Below are positions 6,761 to 8,329 of a DNA stretch of 8,329 nt, one piece after another; position 1 is the first letter of the stretch, and each line of letters begins with the position of its first letter. Below the pieces are notes generated by a model. That model had not been told where the DNA came from, ran no database searches, and saw only the letters and a list, made by a program, of their open reading frames with translations. This DNA comes from Chloroflexota bacterium (GTDB lineage: Bacteria; Chloroflexota; Ktedonobacteria; Ktedonobacterales; Ktedonobacteraceae). The stretch lies in NCBI GenBank assembly GCA_005881295.1, contig VBHS01000195.1:1-8329 (forward strand), read 5' to 3'. The position numbers and the translations under genes are program-made.

Positions 6761-8329
6761 GTGAGTTATGAGAACAGGGATCCATTGCCAGTAGATCCCA
6801 ACGCGGGCAGCCGCCGACGAATGTCTTCAGAGAGATGGGGAGAGTGGGAGGCGGGTGAAGTAGATGACGAAGATACCCAACCACGACGCGCTATATCAGT
6901 TCCTTCCGCCACTTCAAAGCCTGGTAGCGAACAAAAGGATATACCACAACCCCGGCAAGAACAGGACCAGCTCGTCAACTCACAGTTCACGCACCGCGAA
7001 CATGTAACGGGTGCCCCCCCTGTATACTCATCAGAGGCACCGCTGTTTCGACCCACCGCTTCTCCACCTTATCCACCACAAGTGCCGCAACAATGGCAGG
7101 GGTACCCGCCGCAGGGGGCACCACAGGGGATGCTACCTTATCAACAGCAAGGATATGCTTATCCAGCTTACCAGGCGTATGCACCGCCCTATCAACCCTA
7201 CGGGGGGTATCCCGGTTACAATGGCTATGGTCCTTATGCCTGGCCAGCGCCGCGACCAAAGCAGGATGGCTACCGGCTGGCTGTGATTATCATCTCTATC
7301 GTAGGGTCGGTCCTGGCTATTTTTGGCGGACTGGGCAGTATCCTGTTCCTGTTGTTGTTCATCATTGGCTCTGCCGCCAGTCTAACCGGTCATGTCATTA
7401 CCGGCGCACAGTACTTCAGCGCTCTCCTGACGTTCATCGCATTCGCTATCGCGGGTGTAGTCGGGGGTGGCTTCAGCCTCTACCATAGCATTCGTGCTAT
7501 CCTCAACAAGCGCTCAGCCAGCTTCAAATTACCCTGGTTCTGGATATTCTTGATACTCTATGGATTTGTGCTGGGCACTGGCTTTGCGTTACAGGCAAAG
7601 GGACAGGAAGTGACTTCCCCCGCGTTGATCAGCTTCTTGATTATCCTGGCGGCCATTTTTCCCGCGCTTGCCTTGCTCGCACTTGCAGTACGGCGCCTGC
7701 ATCGCCAGGAATGGACAACGACCTGGCGGCGTTTTACGCTGGCCTTGACCAGTGGAGCAACACTGGGTATTGGGCTGGCATTGAGCCTGGAATTAGCATT
7801 GGTTTTCCTGGTCGTACGCGGGACCAACGCGACAAACGCCCTGCAGTGCATCGAAAATCCCAACAGTCCAGATTGTGGGACGTTCGCAGCCTTCGACCTC
7901 ATTTTCATTATTGTGGCGATCATTGGGCCTATAGTGGAGGAGACGGTAAAGCCTCTGGGGGTGGCGCTCTATATTGGACGGATACGGGGTCCGGCAGAAG
8001 CCTTTCTGCTGGGTATGGCCAGCGGTATTGGCTTTGCCCTGGTGGAGACGGTGGGATACATCGGTTCTGGCTATCATGATTGGCTGGCTGTCGCGATAGA
8101 GCGCACGAGCGCTGGTCTACTGCACGGCGTTGGAGCCGGTATGGTGACGCTGGGTTGGTATTACCTGACGCACGCCAAAAAGCATCGCTTCCTCAAGGCT
8201 TTTGGCTGCTGGTTTTACGCGGTTTTGCAGCACTTTGTCTGGAATGGGACAGCAGTGCTTGGGCTGCTACCTGGTCCGGTGGGCGCGACGATAAATAGCT
8301 GGAATTTGAATATTGGCTTTATCACCCTG
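6761..8329 (+). CDS. PrsW-family intramembrane metalloprotease with long Pro/Tyr/Gln-rich N-terminal tail (partial, C-terminus off right edge)
   Basis: The frame runs open from GTG 6761 to the right edge (523 residues). Residues 1-170 are hydrophilic. About 85-165 is low-complexity, rich in Pro, Tyr, Gln and Gly (YPPQGAPQG, YQPYGGYPGYNGYGPY), and should be disordered and cytoplasmic. Residues 171-502 hold eight or nine hydrophobic segments. The second half carries the PrsW signature: EETVK (393-397), ETVGY (429-433), HGVGAG (from His455) and HFVWN (491-495), with the Glu and His residues expected to bind the metal. PrsW of B. subtilis makes the site-1 cut of the anti-sigma factor RsiW; related proteins have diverse or unknown targets. 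Cys363 and Cys372 sit in a loop just before the first motif and could form a disulfide. No sigma/anti-sigma pair is in view, so the substrate is unknown. The gene follows the dnaE hairpin by 160 bases; I could not find a convincing promoter there. Confidence 0.85.
   Translation, partial: MSYENRDPLPVDPNAGSRRRMSSERWGEWEAGEVDDEDTQPRRAISVPSATSKPGSEQKDIPQPRQEQDQLVNSQFTHREHVTGAPPVYSSEAPLFRPTASPPYPPQVPQQWQGYPPQGAPQGMLPYQQQGYAYPAYQAYAPPYQPYGGYPGYNGYGPYAWPAPRPKQDGYRLAVIIISIVGSVLAIFGGLGSILFLLLFIIGSAASLTGHVITGAQYFSALLTFIAFAIAGVVGGGFSLYHSIRAILNKRSASFKLPWFWIFLILYGFVLGTGFALQAKGQEVTSPALISFLIILAAIFPALALLALAVRRLHRQEWTTTWRRFTLALTSGATLGIGLALSLELALVFLVVRGTNATNALQCIENPNSPDCGTFAAFDLIFIIVAIIGPIVEETVKPLGVALYIGRIRGPAEAFLLGMASGIGFALVETVGYIGSGYHDWLAVAIERTSAGLLHGVGAGMVTLGWYYLTHAKKHRFLKAFGCWFYAVLQHFVWNGTAVLGLLPGPVGATINSWNLNIGFITL

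Noticed and set aside
7093..8298. Several plus- and minus-strand frames of 72-131 codons in the right part
   Set aside because: All are out of frame with the continuous membrane-protein gene that starts at 6761 and carries the PrsW motifs.

Overview
The window holds four protein-coding genes, two of which run off its edges. It looks like chromosomal DNA from a free-living bacterium with moderate GC content. A member of the Chloroflexota, possibly Ktedonobacteria, is my best guess. That rests on three things: a PurL with a PurS-like N-terminal region, a LacD-type aldolase, and a dispersed-looking palindromic repeat whose translation reads CHSERSE in one frame. The lineage call is tentative, because nothing in the window is diagnostic.

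Left part, minus strand. Bases 1-1370 encode the N-terminal 456 residues of a large PurL (FGAM synthase, purine synthesis), whose C-terminus lies beyond the left edge. Upstream of it, 1371-1677 is non-coding. It holds a likely purL promoter with a 15-bp palindrome at the predicted start site, a perfect 34-bp inverted repeat, and a duplicated copy of the end of the next gene. Bases 1678-2721 encode a complete class I aldolase of the LacD (tagatose-1,6-bisphosphate) family.

Centre and right, plus strand. A 293-bp divergent intergenic region (2722-3014) carries outward promoters for lacD and for dnaE. The dnaE gene (3015-6530) encodes a full-length DNA polymerase III alpha subunit with an apparently intact PHP metal centre. 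A strong hairpin follows it. From 6761 to the right edge there is a membrane protein with PrsW-type metalloprotease motifs and a long Pro/Tyr/Gln-rich N-terminal tail. Its stop codon is not in the window.

The genes serve separate functions: nucleotide synthesis, sugar-phosphate metabolism, replication and membrane proteolysis. Each seems to have its own signals, so I see no multi-gene operon. I found no transposase, CRISPR array, tRNA, rRNA or phage module, and no clear new multi-gene system. The most unusual items are the tailed PrsW-like protein, the copied lacD 3' end next to the palindromic repeat, and the putative operator palindromes.
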